NCBI RefSeq assembly: GCF_030503855.1
Contig: NZ_CP129971.1
Coordinates: forward strand, 1,929,501-1,993,500
DNA: 64,000 nucleotides
DNA from: Marivirga salinae
Lineage (GTDB): Bacteria; Bacteroidota; Bacteroidia; Cytophagales; Cyclobacteriaceae
Direction of reading: 5' to 3'
Under the pieces are notes generated by a model. The model ran no database searches. It had not been told where the DNA came from and saw only the letters and a list, made by a program, of their open reading frames with translations. Position 1 is the stretch's first letter. Each line of letters begins with the position of its first letter. The position numbers were made by a program, and so were the translations under genes. Below are positions 38,401 to 46,994 of this stretch, in pieces.

Positions 38401-39570
38401 AATTGGTTGGCTACATCTTCTTCTCAATCGAGCTTTTATACACAATCCATTGTAAAAACATTGGATTTAAAAGCTACTCTTGAACCAGTTAAGGATTTAA
38501 GCATTCAATTGGATGTAAATAGAACGATAAATGATAATTATAGCGAATTATTCAGATTTAGTGATGAATCGAATTCATTTGTAAATCTCACACCTTCCAG
38601 GAGTGGTAATTACGTAATGAGTTATAATATGATAAAAACTTCATTTGTGCCTACTGATGATTCTTCATCACCTCTTTTTGAGGAAGTAAGAGAAAATAGA
38701 GAAAGTATAAGGCAAAGACTTTCTGAAGCTAATACCAGTAGTGGGGAATATCAAATTAACCATCAAGATGTGTTGATTCCTTCATTCCTTGCAGCCTATA
38801 CTGGTACTTCTACTGATGAAATATCTACTAACCCTTTTCCAAAATTACCTTTACCTAATTGGCGTGTCGATTATAATGGTTTAACTAATATTAAAGCTAT
38901 AAAAGATGTTTTTCCTAGTGTAAGTTTAAGTCATGCTTATGTATCAACTTTAACCATTAATAATTATATTAATAATGCAGTCTATCGTTCTGAAAGTGAA
39001 TTAAACCTCAGTAATAATATTGAACAATACCCTTTGCCTTCTGTGGTTTCTGATAGTGGTTTCTATTTACCTGTATATACAATAGGCCAAGTGTTGATTT
39101 CAGAACGTTTTTCTCCCTTAATAGGTGTTAGTCTCAGAAGTTCCGGAAGATTAACAGCCAAATTTGAATATAAAAAGGAACGAAATGTGGCATTAAGTAC
39201 AGAAACCTCTCAAATCACAGATCAAAAAAGTAATGATATAGTGATTGATATAGGATTTACTGATCCTAATTTTACTTTACCATTTAAAGTTAATGGTCGA
39301 ACGGTTTCTCTCGATAATGATTTGACTATGCAGCTTAGTATTACAGTCAGAGATACTGAAGTCGTCCAAAGAACATTAGATGATGGGCGAAATGTCTTAG
39401 TAGATGGTACTATCAACTTTCAGCTTCGACCTACGGTTAACTACACTGTAAATGATAGACTCAACCTTAATTTTTATTATCAAAGAAATTTCAACGAACC
39501 GCGGGTTCAAAACTCCTTTCCTACCACAAATACAGCCTTTGGAGTACAAATTAGGTTCGGATTGCAATAA
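32407..39570 (+). CDS. sprA: T9SS outer-membrane translocon SprA (Sov homologue)
   Basis: SprA is the giant single-chain beta-barrel through which type IX substrates cross the outer membrane; it is also needed for gliding. The 2387 residues match the usual 2300-2500. The start is TTG at 32407, giving a signal peptide (about 1-28). Characteristic stretches include LSYSPVFDRLFGGSFVEL-like positions around 170-190, an N-terminal plug with SIKVEGGAQRKEFEV, long Asp/Asn-rich strands throughout and a C-terminal strand ending in FGVQIRFGLQ. It follows ruvA directly and precedes gcvH. The M43 protease and the 15.8 kb protein in this window are likely substrates. Confidence 0.95.
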   Translation: MLSRSTQLLLWVIMVFTFIFGGSINLYANFNGSAFNLFQEVQQTTEQSQDTVATDSTETDSVKNYQPTRRPTYQAQDRYGDPFSSQAGNSPLLLEDPAALNMDVKIDTGFNYTMYETIGDIKFRPTSSMSYEEFSNYQDDRILKEYWKERSLGLDGESAVSGRSLIPPLYVSPVFDRLFGGSFVELVPNGFITLDFGGRITKNENPNLPVQAQKYSSFEFDQQINMNAVGKVGEKLAITANFANNNSFDFQNDLKVEYTGYEEEILKKIEIGNVSMPVNNSLMSGAQNLFGIKTQMQFGHLFVTSVASTQRGKAESIKVEGGAQRKEFEVRSSDYDENRHFFLGHFFRNNYERWLNGLPRINSSLDIRRVEVYVLNRNQNTQNLRSIAAFMDLGEANPNDIYQDQFLKPSLPSNNPTDNDANSLWEDINSYNKDYDNFLSTLETSNPELSRTVDYEIINVARKLDATEYTFDKALGYISLRRQLQNDEMLAVSFEYTYNGQRYQVGEMAENYGSRSNDEVVLLKLLRPSKINVDVPTWDLMMKNIYNLQGNRISKDGFQLRIIYRDDRTGQDNPSLHESSLRDIPLLRVFNLDSLNQNNDPQPDGNFDYINGLTINQEEGKIIFPVLEPFGSSLSEQFRADEQTFRGKYVFNTLYESTKNDAQQLTSKDKFFIKGQYESSGSATEIALPGLNVAENSVRVSAGGTPLQEGIDYRVDYNLGKVIILNEGILSSGRDIDIDFETEDMFNFQSKTLVGTRFDYVVSDKINIGATVLRHTQRPLGVSRYTIGSEPSSNTKWGLDMNYSDEVPFLTKMVDFLPFLDTKAPSSLTFRGEFAQLIPSTSSQVDGQGAAYLDDFEQSVTVNNLGSDFVSWKMAATPETEDNRFMDQGKWGANKKRGKLSWYNIDNTTIYNTNGPNAAVMSEEARENHYARGIIMQEIYKNRDRNMGSNILQTFDIAYFPSERGMYNFNSDLTNDGYLKNPQKNWAGITRPITSEVDFDKNNIEYIEFWLMDPYIDTQRGIVDDGTEDATNNTTGGKLYFNLGSVSEDVLPDNKLAFENGLPEDYDDLAEVNITEEGRVPSDPPVTEVFSNIENARPNQDVGLDGVRNDQEAEFYNEFVNEINSNPAISEEAKDRILNDVAADNFTYFLGDEFDQREAPVIERYKNFSSTEGNTPASSGEDTFNPSGSRYPDSEDLNNDKTVSTLEEYYEYEVSLNENDLNVATNPLIVDEVAASDENQNVKWYLFRIPVRNPSRTQGEINGFKSIRYIRTILTEFEQPVVLRMADFRLVGSQWRKYDGSLEKTGIIETPETKPSNLVISSVSIEANSENGPGKVPYVLPPGITRDQDIAAVANQVRQDEKSIQLCVDDLEDSKGVAAFKNVNFDLVNYGRIKLFLHAQSPNVNDDEVTAFVRLGTDFDDNYYEIELPLKITPYQTTDEREIWPLENEIDLDLDRLYELKARRNRTLGNQNVLLPFTEQSGKYTLTVRGRPDMSSVQTMMIGIRNPEGGSNTMPQDVCIWANEMRVTDFDQTNGWAANATLNTQLADFANITLGTSYTTVGFGGIEQNIAQRTRETSESYDVSANFSLGKFFNEESGIKVPMYLGYQTFTATPFFDPRDPDIPLTAALESFETAEEAENYRQLVIDQEVRRSINFTNVRKERKQTDKLVLPIAISNFDFTYAYSDILRSNLQTAEFATKNYKGAVGYSYGFPNTSIAPLKNVGFLSSPYLKLIQDININPLPTTFSMRADLDRSYIKTQLRNDRLTIDGIEPQFQKSFTLNRNYNLDWSLTENLNVNYTARAFSIIDEPAGEINSEIKRDSIMTNLQNFGRMKNFDQSVVAGYQLPLGKFPLTDWISAEARYKVDYNWTSGSLNQIDTLGHLIQNSNEWGLNSRLDMNKLYNKVKVLNSINNPPRMRANQEDTTWTQPGAPIVKGFLKLLMSLKNVTGSYSERGGTLLPGFRNRAYLFGLDSSLTAPGLPFVFGSQDPSIRYTAAENNWLATSSSQSSFYTQSIVKTLDLKATLEPVKDLSIQLDVNRTINDNYSELFRFSDESNSFVNLTPSRSGNYVMSYNMIKTSFVPTDDSSSPLFEEVRENRESIRQRLSEANTSSGEYQINHQDVLIPSFLAAYTGTSTDEISTNPFPKLPLPNWRVDYNGLTNIKAIKDVFPSVSLSHAYVSTLTINNYINNAVYRSESELNLSNNIEQYPLPSVVSDSGFYLPVYTIGQVLISERFSPLIGVSLRSSGRLTAKFEYKKERNVALSTETSQITDQKSNDIVIDIGFTDPNFTLPFKVNGRTVSLDNDLTMQLSITVRDTEVVQRTLDDGRNVLVDGTINFQLRPTVNYTVNDRLNLNFYYQRNFNEPRVQNSFPTTNTAFGVQIRFGLQ

Positions 39571-39573
39571 TTA

Positions 39574-39604
39574 TTTTTGCATCCAAAAAAAGAGTGTAAT
39601 TTTG
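39574..39604 (+). promoter_or_regulatory. Promoter of gcvH
   Basis: TTTTTG (39574-39579), a 17-base spacer and TAATTTTG (39597-39604) match the TTG/TAnnTTTG consensus in the gap after sprA. The gcvH ATG lies 41 bases further on. Confidence 0.7.
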
Positions 39605-39645
39605 AAGAATTATTAAATAGTAGCCAAATTAAAATTGAATAACAA

Positions 39646-40026
39646 ATGAATATTCCTGAGAATTTAAAATACACTAAAGATCACGAATGGGTGAGGGTAG
39701 AAGGTGATGAAGCTTACATTGGAATCACAGAATTTGCTCAGCGTGAGTTAGGTGATATTGTCTATGTTGAGGTAGAAACTATAGATGAAGAGCTTGAAGA
39801 AGGAGAGGTTTTTGGAACTGTTGAGGCAGTAAAAACTGTATCTGATTTATTTATGCCTGTAGGTGGAACAGTTTTAGAATTCAATGAAGATTTGGAAGAC
39901 GCTCCTGAATCTGTAAATGAAGACCCTTATGAAAAAGGATGGATGATTAAATTGAAACTTTCTGACCCATCTTCTGTAGATAAATTGTTATCAGCAGACG
40001 ATTACAAAGAATTGATAGGGGAATAA
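39646..40026 (+). CDS. gcvH: Glycine cleavage system H protein
   Basis: GcvH carries the aminomethyl group on a lipoyl arm between the P, T and L proteins. The 126-residue chain has the conserved [20 protein letters not shown] start and the lipoylation site Lys63 in VEAVKTVSD; the C-terminal helical part ends normally. It has its own promoter behind sprA, and the VanZ-like gene starts 3 bases after its stop. lpdA (5.5 kb) encodes the matching L protein. In this lineage it may also act as a lipoyl donor. Confidence 0.97.
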   Translation: MNIPENLKYTKDHEWVRVEGDEAYIGITEFAQRELGDIVYVEVETIDEELEEGEVFGTVEAVKTVSDLFMPVGGTVLEFNEDLEDAPESVNEDPYEKGWMIKLKLSDPSSVDKLLSADDYKELIGE

Positions 40027-40028
40027 TT

Positions 40029-40400
40029 ATGTTTCTCAGGTATAATCTGTTTGGGATTATCTGGTTTTTGCTCATTCTGCTATTAGGCTTAACACCTGGT
40101 GAATCAATGCCTTTGACCAATGTTTGGGATTTTCTCAGCTTTGATAAAATTGCGCATTTTGGGGTTTTTGGCATACTTTGCTTTTTGTTAATACTAGGAT
40201 TTTCCAAACAATATACTTTTTTATTCATTCGTTATAATGCTGTATTATTAGCGATAGTGATCAGTTTTGTTTATAGTTTAGCGATTGAATTATTTCAAAT
40301 GTTAATTCCAGATAGAGGATTAGAATTGGCTGATATTTTAGCTAATTCACTTGGAATTTTTGCAGGATGGTTTGTATTTTATTTGATTTATAAAATATAA
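40029..40400 (+). CDS. VanZ-like family membrane protein
   Basis: A 123-residue protein with four predicted membrane helices and the VanZ-like pattern: LTPGESMP in the first loop, FDKIAHFGVFGILCF in helix 2, and the C-terminal ELFQMLIPDRGLELADILAN with conserved Glu, Arg and Asp. In enterococci VanZ gives low-level teicoplanin resistance; in Bacteroidota the gene is commonly found next to gcvH and tonB and its role is unknown. The tight spacing (2 bases after gcvH) shows co-transcription. Confidence 0.88.
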   Translation: MFLRYNLFGIIWFLLILLLGLTPGESMPLTNVWDFLSFDKIAHFGVFGILCFLLILGFSKQYTFLFIRYNAVLLAIVISFVYSLAIELFQMLIPDRGLELADILANSLGIFAGWFVFYLIYKI

Positions 40401-40486
40401 TTTCATAAATTCTTGAAAAGATTGTAAGTATAATTTGAATTTTATCCATTAAATAATAGTTTTACTATCTAAACGATGCTTTAATT

Positions 40487-41164
40487 ATGGAACTTAAAAA
40501 AAATCCGAAAGCTGATATCAATAAAAAGTCTACACTATTCCTAAATATTGGTTTAGTAGTTTCTATTTCATTGGTGTTCTTTGCTTTTGAATACAAATTT
40601 TATGATGAGGGACCGGCCATGGATTTAGGTACGGTTAGTGATGACATGGAAGATATTATGGAAATTCCGCCAACGGAGCAACCACCTCCCCCACCACCAA
40701 AAGTGAAACTTCCTGAAATCATTGAGATTCCTGATGAAGAAGAAATTGAAGAGGAAATTGAATTAGATTTAGATATGGACATGACTGAAGATGATGCCAT
40801 AGAAGACATCGTATTCGAAGAAGAAGCTGAAGAGGAAGTTGATAAGGTTTTCCAAATTGTAGAACAACAAGCTGAGCCATCTGGTGGGATTCAAGCTTTT
40901 TATGATTACGTGGCTAATCAGTTATCTGATAAATATCCTAGACAAGCCCAGCGTATGGGAATCGAAGGTGTTGTTTATGTTCAGTTCGTAATTGAGAAAG
41001 ACGGATCATTAACGGACGTACAGGCCGTGAAAGGTATTGGCGGAGGTTGTGATGAAGTAGCTGTTGAAGTTGTGAAGAATTCTCCGAAATGGACACCAGG
41101 TAGACAAAGAGGTAGAGCAGTACGTTCTCAGAGGGTAATCCCAATTAGATTTGTATTGAACTAA
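40487..41164 (+). CDS. TonB-family energy transducer
   Basis: A 225-residue inner-membrane protein. It has one N-terminal transmembrane helix (about 19-37), a proline run PPPPPPKVKLPE (about 66-77), an unusually acidic region with many Glu and Asp (about 80-125), and a C-terminal TonB domain (about 140-225) with YPRQAQRMGIEGVVYVQFVI and GGCDEVAVEVVKNSPKW. Such proteins pass proton-motive force to outer-membrane receptors. Its place after sprA and gcvH is typical in Cytophagales, but its receptor is not known. A terminator follows. Confidence 0.92.
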   Translation: MELKKNPKADINKKSTLFLNIGLVVSISLVFFAFEYKFYDEGPAMDLGTVSDDMEDIMEIPPTEQPPPPPPKVKLPEIIEIPDEEEIEEEIELDLDMDMTEDDAIEDIVFEEEAEEEVDKVFQIVEQQAEPSGGIQAFYDYVANQLSDKYPRQAQRMGIEGVVYVQFVIEKDGSLTDVQAVKGIGGGCDEVAVEVVKNSPKWTPGRQRGRAVRSQRVIPIRFVLN

Positions 41165-41189
41165 AACAAAAAAATATTTTTAGCATTAT

Positions 41190-41216
41190 AAAAAGCCGGA
41201 TCTTCCGGCTTTTTTT
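41190..41216 (+). terminator. Terminator after tonB
   Basis: AAAAAGCCGGA and TCCGGCTTTTT form a stem with a short TCT-containing loop followed by a T-run. Confidence 0.9.
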
Positions 41217-41273
41217 ATGAGCTATTAAAAATATTTTATTTTGAATTCTAAGTAATCTGTCCTTTTGAATCTT

Positions 41274-41281
41274 TAATTTTG
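41274..41281 (+). promoter_or_regulatory. Possible -7 element of rmuC
   Basis: TAATTTTG matches TAnnTTTG 25 bases before the rmuC ATG; the -33 region is weak. Confidence 0.45.
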
Positions 41282-41306
41282 TTCGAATTAATACCTTAAT
41301 AATCTA

Positions 41307-42635
41307 ATGGAAATTATAGCAGTCATAATTGGTTTAGCGGTTGGAGTAGTATTGGCTTACTTTATTCTTAAGTCTCAAAATAAAAGTGGGGACGAATTGG
41401 AAGGTTTAAAGGAAGAAAAGCAACAAGTTTTAACCGAACTAAGCGTTATAAAAAGTCAGAAGGAAAACCTTTTTTCTGAACTAAAAAGTGAAAAAGAAGC
41501 TCATTCTGCTGAGAGAGAAAAGAATGTTCAGCTAAACAGACAATTATCAACAGTTGAGTCAGATTATAAAAATCTTAAAATAAAATTAGATGAGCATAAA
41601 TCAGAATTAGCTGAACTGCAACAACAATTTAAAAATGAGTTCAAGAATTTAGCTCAAGAAATTTTTGAAGAAAAAAGCAAAAAATTCACAGATCAGAATA
41701 AGACTAATATTGGAGAATTACTGAATCCATTGCGTGAAAAAATCGATAAATTCGAAGAGAAGGTAGAGAAAAGCAACAAGGAAAACCTGATCTGGAATAG
41801 TGCATTAAAAGAACAGATTACATCTCTAAAAGAACTAAATCTTCAAATCACTAAAGAAGCTGAAAATCTTACTAGAGCTTTAAAAGGAGATTCTAAATCG
41901 CAAGGAAACTGGGGTGAAATGCAATTGGAAGCCATTTTAGAAAAGGTTGGTTTACAAAAAGGAGTTCATTATGAGAAAGAGAAAAACTATAAAAATGAAG
42001 AGGGTGATAATCAAAGGCTAGATTATATCATCAAAATGCCTGATGATAAATATTTAGTATTGGATTCAAAAGTATCCTTAACTTCATATAGTAATTATTT
42101 TGATGCCGATGATGATGTAAAGCAAGCGCGATTCCTTAAAAATCACCTGGATAGCATGTATTCTCATATTAAAACATTGGGAGACAAAAATTATCAAAAT
42201 CTTTATGACATCAATCAGCCAGATTATGTATTAATGTTTATTGCCAACGAACCTGCTCTAACTATTGCGTTAAAAGAAGATCACAATCTTTATGAAAAGG
42301 CATTGGATAAAAATATAGTACTCGTATCCACTACTACTTTGATGGCTACTTTGAGAACTATTTCTTATATCTGGAAACAAGATTTGCAAAACAAAAATGC
42401 AATTGAAATTGCAACACAAGCTGGTGCCTTATATGATAAATTCACCAACTTCACTGATGATTTGTTGAAGGTGGGCAATAATTTGAAAACCACACAAAAT
42501 AGCTACTCTGATGCTATGAAAAAGCTATATGATGGAAAAGGAAATTTAATTAGAAGAACTGAAATTTTAAGGGAGTTAGGTGCTAAAACTACTAAAAATA
42601 TTGATAAACGGCTTTTAGATAGGTCATCAGAGTAG
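41307..42635 (+). CDS. rmuC: DNA recombination protein RmuC
   Basis: RmuC limits inversion and recombination at short repeats and has a PD-(D/E)XK nuclease-like domain. The 442-residue protein has an N-terminal membrane helix (1-20), a Lys/Glu-rich coiled coil (about 28-125), and the RmuC domain (about 150-425). Within that domain, SQGNWGEMQLEAILE, YLVLDSKVSLTSY and DYVLMFIANEPAL are characteristic; the Asp and Lys of LDSKVS and the Glu of GEMQLE fit nuclease ligands. It forms its own transcription unit. Confidence 0.95.
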   Translation: MEIIAVIIGLAVGVVLAYFILKSQNKSGDELEGLKEEKQQVLTELSVIKSQKENLFSELKSEKEAHSAEREKNVQLNRQLSTVESDYKNLKIKLDEHKSELAELQQQFKNEFKNLAQEIFEEKSKKFTDQNKTNIGELLNPLREKIDKFEEKVEKSNKENLIWNSALKEQITSLKELNLQITKEAENLTRALKGDSKSQGNWGEMQLEAILEKVGLQKGVHYEKEKNYKNEEGDNQRLDYIIKMPDDKYLVLDSKVSLTSYSNYFDADDDVKQARFLKNHLDSMYSHIKTLGDKNYQNLYDINQPDYVLMFIANEPALTIALKEDHNLYEKALDKNIVLVSTTTLMATLRTISYIWKQDLQNKNAIEIATQAGALYDKFTNFTDDLLKVGNNLKTTQNSYSDAMKKLYDGKGNLIRRTEILRELGAKTTKNIDKRLLDRSSE

Positions 42636-42719
42636 TTGTTAAAATAGTATAGATTGAATTATATTTTATTTATGTGGTTTATATATATTATTATTTAAAT
42701 TGCTTACGTTGAAAATCAT

Positions 42720-43478
42720 ATGAGATTAATCTGTACAGTATTACTGCTGTTTTCAAGTCTTTTCTTAGTGCAAGCTCAAGAATTGGAAGGAGTGGTTAAA
42801 TCAAGTGAGGATAACTTACCAATTGAAGGTACACATATTGTCAATACAACATCAAATAAAATGGCTGTTTCAGATGAAAATGGAAGGTTTCATTTAATTG
42901 CTGAAATGGGGGATACCTTAATAGTTTCAAATGTAAATTTCAATTCAAAGCAATTTGTAATTAATAATTCTCGTTTTTTAAATATCAGCTTGAACCCTGC
43001 TAGTATTCAATTGGAGGAAGTACGAGTTAGTAATTTGCCAGAAACTGAAGCAGAATTTAGAAATCGCTTGGTGAAAATGGGTGTTCAAGATGATGATACT
43101 TTTGTGATTTCAGGAATGCCACCATCCAAGCCTAAGGGCGAAATACCCAAAAATTACGACCCTAATTATACGAAATCTGTTAAATATGCTATTACTAAGC
43201 CTATTTCATTTATTACAAAGAAATTAAGCAAATCCCACAAAAACAAAGTAAAGTATTACCAAACAGTGGCTAATCAAGGAACAACTATTTCGAATAACAA
43301 GAAATATAATCCTGAAATAGTAAGAGAATTAACTGGGTTAGAAGGTGATAAATTAAATGATTTTATTCAATATTTGGATCTTGATCCAGCTTTTGTGAAT
43401 AGGTCAAGTGAATATGAAATTGCAGCTCGGATTTTGAAGGAGTTTGATTATTATAAAACTAAATCTCAAAAGGGATAA
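42720..43478 (+). CDS. Exported protein with carboxypeptidase-regulatory-like domain
   Basis: A 252-residue protein. It has a signal peptide (1-19, ending in VQAQ) and a carboxypeptidase-regulatory-like beta-sandwich (about 20-105) with LEGVVKSSEDNLPIEGTHI and DENGRFHLIAEMGDTLIVS, the fold that begins many TonB-dependent receptors. The remaining 150 residues are basic and mixed, with no plug or barrel, so it is not a truncated SusC-like receptor but a member of a short exported family common in Bacteroidota. The function is unknown. There is no obvious partner; the next gene starts 182 bases away. Confidence 0.8.
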   Translation: MRLICTVLLLFSSLFLVQAQELEGVVKSSEDNLPIEGTHIVNTTSNKMAVSDENGRFHLIAEMGDTLIVSNVNFNSKQFVINNSRFLNISLNPASIQLEEVRVSNLPETEAEFRNRLVKMGVQDDDTFVISGMPPSKPKGEIPKNYDPNYTKSVKYAITKPISFITKKLSKSHKNKVKYYQTVANQGTTISNNKKYNPEIVRELTGLEGDKLNDFIQYLDLDPAFVNRSSEYEIAARILKEFDYYKTKSQKG

Positions 43479-43587
43479 ATTTAACCAATTCTGAATTCTA
43501 AGATTAAAATATCCTCTATTTGATCTCTATTTCTTTTCCAATATAGATAAAGTGAAATAATATATAGGACTAAAATTCTAAATTTTA

Positions 43588-43595
43588 TACTTTTG
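43588..43595 (+). promoter_or_regulatory. Possible -7 element upstream of the YwqK-like gene
   Basis: TACTTTTG fits TAnnTTTG 64 bases before the ATG; no strong -33. Confidence 0.35.
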
Positions 43596-43659
43596 TTGAT
43601 ATTAAGAACCTCCATTTATTTACCTAAAATTTACTGGCTACAATAATTTAGTTAAAATA

Positions 43660-46347
43660 ATGACTATTAAACTATCAACTTGGCTTTTTGCCTTTACTTT
43701 CATACTACTTTTAACCACAAAACAAACTGCACTTGCTCAAAGCGATACTACCTGGTACGATGCTTCTGGTTATACTACCAATCTCAGAGAAAGGGCTGTT
43801 TACTATAGTTTTAATCCAATAAAAACAGATAGCGGGTATAGGGTGGAAGAGTTTTACCTATCTGGTCAGAAGAAAATGGAGGGTCTTTCTACTTCAGCCG
43901 ATGGACAGTTAATGGAAGGATGGGTTACATGGTATTATGAAAATGGCGATATAAGTGAAAAAGTTTTTTACGAGAAAGGAAATAGGAAAAAATGTATTTC
44001 TTATTGGGAAGGTGAGAAATTTTCTACTGCTGAATATCGAAATAATAAGGCTTATGAGGGCAAAATTGTAGTCTATGCAAACTCAAGAAGTGCCTACCTT
44101 ATGCCAACTTACCGGCAAGGATCATTACATTCACTATATATTTTTGAGAATGACCCCAATGGTATTCGTTATGGCTACACTTTAACCGTAGACAATGATG
44201 GAGATACTTTACGTCATTACAAATTTTATGATGAAAATGGGGAGCTATTGGGCAAATATGAATGTGTAGATCAAGAATTTGAGATGTATGCTGATGAGGA
44301 GGATAAGCCTAAAAAGAATGGCACCTTTGTCGATTACTATTCCGACCCCATGCAGTTGGGCGCTATTATCAAGTACAAAAAAGGGAACGTCCTGAGTCGT
44401 AAAGATTATTACCGAACAGGTGCGTTAAGAGAGGAGGTCATTATAGAAGGAGAGACAGCTACAGCTAAATATTACAAATCGGATGGCACACTTTTAGGTG
44501 AGTTTTCAGGCCCTTACAACACTGAATATGACTATTTTAAGCGTGGTGGAACTGGCACTAAAGTGGATTTTTATGACGATAAGGAGGGTAGTCATATGCC
44601 GGTAAGAGAGATTGTGAAAAGGGAAGATGGAGAAAACGTGGAAAAGAAATTTTATGCTAGAAATGGCAATTTGAAGCGGTCAATAAAATTTGGTGATAAT
44701 GGCGATAGGGTTGAAAAGCGTTTTAATGATGAGGGGAATCTAAGCCATGAGCTGATCTGGAAAAATAACGATCCATATCATGGTACTTTCGTCCAGAATT
44801 CAATGATGCATAAAATTTACGAGAAGGGCGAGATGACTGGAATAATTCATTTCTACAAATCGGGTGAAAAATTCAGGAATAAAAGAGATTCCATAGCAAC
44901 TTATTATAATAAAGAAGGCGAGGTGATTGCTAAGGCCACATTTGAATCTTTGGAATCTGAAAAGCCGATAGAGGGCACTGTAATGGAGCTGTTTAACGCT
45001 AAATTACGTTATGAAAAACACTATAAACATGGAAAAGAAATTAAAAAGGTCGAATATTTCCACTACAAATATCCTTTGCGAATAAGCAAGAAAGAAACGA
45101 TTTATGTAGATGGAAGAAGAACCCGTGAAAAATGGTATTACAGCACGGGTGACCTTAGGTCGGACTTTATTTATGACGGCTATCGCAGAAAAGCTGTAGC
45201 TTATTATGATAAAGACGGAGAGGTAATAGGAAAACTGAACTATTCTAACAGAAAGGAAATTGGCACAGAGGTAAAGTTTTTTTATGAAAGTGACCTTATA
45301 AGAGAAGTCACTAAATATGATGAGGAGGGGGAGATACTGACCAAAAAAATATATGACAAACGATATGATGAAGATAAAGTGCCCTATACAATTTTAGAGG
45401 CCGACATTCAGTCTAATGGAAAATCAAAATATTATGCTCCTGATGGCAGTAAGCTAGCAGAAGCAGAATTTCGGGTTGGAGAGCCTTTTTCTGGAGTAAT
45501 TGTGGAACACCCTAGTTATAATGCTGATTATGATTTATATATTATCAAACCTTTTAAGGAAGGGGAGGTTCACGGTATCGTCAAAGAAATTAAATACTTT
45601 GATAAGGAGCCTTATCAGGCTGTGGTGGGAAGAGAATCAGTTTATAAAGAGGGTCAACGAAATGGTGTTGATAAAATATATTACCTGAATGGAGAATTGA
45701 GAATCTTTCAACATTATAAAAATGGACAACTTCATGGTAAATACATCAGCTATGATGAAAACGGTCATATTGAAGATCAATATAGCTATAAGGAAGGAAA
45801 GCCTTATGATGGACTTTTTAAAAATTCTATCCCTTATACGAGAGATATTGATGACAATGAGTACAAAATTAATAAAGGGAACTTGGTTTATTGTAATTTC
45901 AAATTAGATAGTCGGTTGCTTGAAAAGACCAAAATGGTTGATGGACAGTATGAAACAGTGATTTATAAAGAGAATGGTACTGACAGTATAACCTTAATGC
46001 TTGACGAGAATAGGAACGGTTCAGTATTGCTTCATGATAGGGAGAAGGGAGAATCCGAAAATATCATTAAAGATGGCGAGCCCTGGTCAGGTACTTTTTA
46101 CTTTACTGATTTCGATAAACGTGAAACAGAGGTATTTGGTGAAACTGAGTATTTGAAAATTACTTTAGATCCTAATTCATGGAAACTAATTGCCTACAAT
46201 ATGGATGACGAGGAAATATTTCAGCTTGCAGAGCGAAAAAACTGGAAAGAATCTAATGTAATTTCCCGATATATATGGGTAGATAGTTATTTGAAAGATT
46301 TATCCTTTTTTTATAAACATAGGTGGTCAACCTTTAAATTCAAATGA
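43660..46347 (+). CDS. Giant exported YwqK/MORN-like repeat protein
   Basis: An 895-residue protein with a signal peptide (about 1-26, ending in ALAQ). Nearly the whole chain consists of degenerate repeats of 20-25 residues of the form YYENGDISEKVFYEKGNR or YYNKEGEVIAKATFES, that is, the YwqK (MORN-variant) pattern of aromatic-Asn-Gly plus a beta hairpin. Perhaps 25-30 repeats form a long beta-solenoid. No membrane anchor, lipobox or T9SS tail is visible. YwqK in Bacillus is linked to toxin-antitoxin loci, but that role cannot be transferred. The next two genes are also uncharacterised exported proteins, so a locus-specific function is possible. Confidence 0.82.
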   Translation: MTIKLSTWLFAFTFILLLTTKQTALAQSDTTWYDASGYTTNLRERAVYYSFNPIKTDSGYRVEEFYLSGQKKMEGLSTSADGQLMEGWVTWYYENGDISEKVFYEKGNRKKCISYWEGEKFSTAEYRNNKAYEGKIVVYANSRSAYLMPTYRQGSLHSLYIFENDPNGIRYGYTLTVDNDGDTLRHYKFYDENGELLGKYECVDQEFEMYADEEDKPKKNGTFVDYYSDPMQLGAIIKYKKGNVLSRKDYYRTGALREEVIIEGETATAKYYKSDGTLLGEFSGPYNTEYDYFKRGGTGTKVDFYDDKEGSHMPVREIVKREDGENVEKKFYARNGNLKRSIKFGDNGDRVEKRFNDEGNLSHELIWKNNDPYHGTFVQNSMMHKIYEKGEMTGIIHFYKSGEKFRNKRDSIATYYNKEGEVIAKATFESLESEKPIEGTVMELFNAKLRYEKHYKHGKEIKKVEYFHYKYPLRISKKETIYVDGRRTREKWYYSTGDLRSDFIYDGYRRKAVAYYDKDGEVIGKLNYSNRKEIGTEVKFFYESDLIREVTKYDEEGEILTKKIYDKRYDEDKVPYTILEADIQSNGKSKYYAPDGSKLAEAEFRVGEPFSGVIVEHPSYNADYDLYIIKPFKEGEVHGIVKEIKYFDKEPYQAVVGRESVYKEGQRNGVDKIYYLNGELRIFQHYKNGQLHGKYISYDENGHIEDQYSYKEGKPYDGLFKNSIPYTRDIDDNEYKINKGNLVYCNFKLDSRLLEKTKMVDGQYETVIYKENGTDSITLMLDENRNGSVLLHDREKGESENIIKDGEPWSGTFYFTDFDKRETEVFGETEYLKITLDPNSWKLIAYNMDDEEIFQLAERKNWKESNVISRYIWVDSYLKDLSFFYKHRWSTFKFK

Positions 46348-46411
46348 AATCATTAAAACACTAACTAGCTATACCCCAATAAGAATATTATTGTACAACT
46401 ATTAATTAAAT

Positions 46412-46963
46412 ATGACTGCACCCTTAAATCAACTGTTATTCTATTTGTCCATTTTATTTTACAGCCCTGTTACTTTTATTAGCCAGGAGACAGAAATTAG
46501 CTTCGACTTTTCTCAAAACAATCTAGAACTCATTTTTCATCATTTGGAAACTCCTGAATTAGAAAAGGAAAAAGCGAGAGCTGCATTACTACAAATAGAT
46601 ACAGCCAGCCAAATTGATTCTTATTTGACAGAATATACTCCTGGTTTTGGAGAGTTGAAATTACAATCCAAACAATTTCATAAAAACAAGAGACAGCTTG
46701 ATGCTAAACTTACCTTCTCATTTACAGATAAAGAAAGCAGTTTGAAAGCCTTAGGTATTTATCATGTAGATGGTAAGTACCACTATGCATTATTGAAAAA
46801 AGAAAGCGTGCTTAGTACTAATGGAAAGGTACTTCATGAAAATGGTCAGAAATTCATTGTTTGGGATGAAGCTCATGAGCTCATTGAGCTTAAGTTAAAG
46901 CATAAAGCATTGGATGACCCTAACCTTCAAAAAATGGTAAATGCGAAAAAGTATTGGCAATAG
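46412..46963 (+). CDS. Exported protein of unknown function
   Basis: A 183-residue protein, not recognised. It begins with a hydrophobic stretch (about 5-25) that can act as a signal peptide or anchor, then polar alternating strands and helices with many Lys, Glu and Leu residues and no Cys. Motif-like parts are FTDKESSLKALGIYHVDGKY and ALLKKESVL. It sits 64 bases after the giant repeat protein and 31 bases before the split gene, in the same direction, which suggests a shared transcript. Confidence 0.65.
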   Translation: MTAPLNQLLFYLSILFYSPVTFISQETEISFDFSQNNLELIFHHLETPELEKEKARAALLQIDTASQIDSYLTEYTPGFGELKLQSKQFHKNKRQLDAKLTFSFTDKESSLKALGIYHVDGKYHYALLKKESVLSTNGKVLHENGQKFIVWDEAHELIELKLKHKALDDPNLQKMVNAKKYWQ

Positions 46964-46994
46964 AAAAACTTTAGAATTTCGAAATTGAATTAAA

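Noticed and set aside
45500..45907. Two short open frames inside the giant repeat protein
   Set aside because: They are shifted readings of the repeat array and have no independent support.
43660..46347. Toxin-antitoxin assignment based on YwqK similarity
   Set aside because: No toxin gene or immunity pattern is visible nearby; the repeat fold is widespread and not diagnostic.
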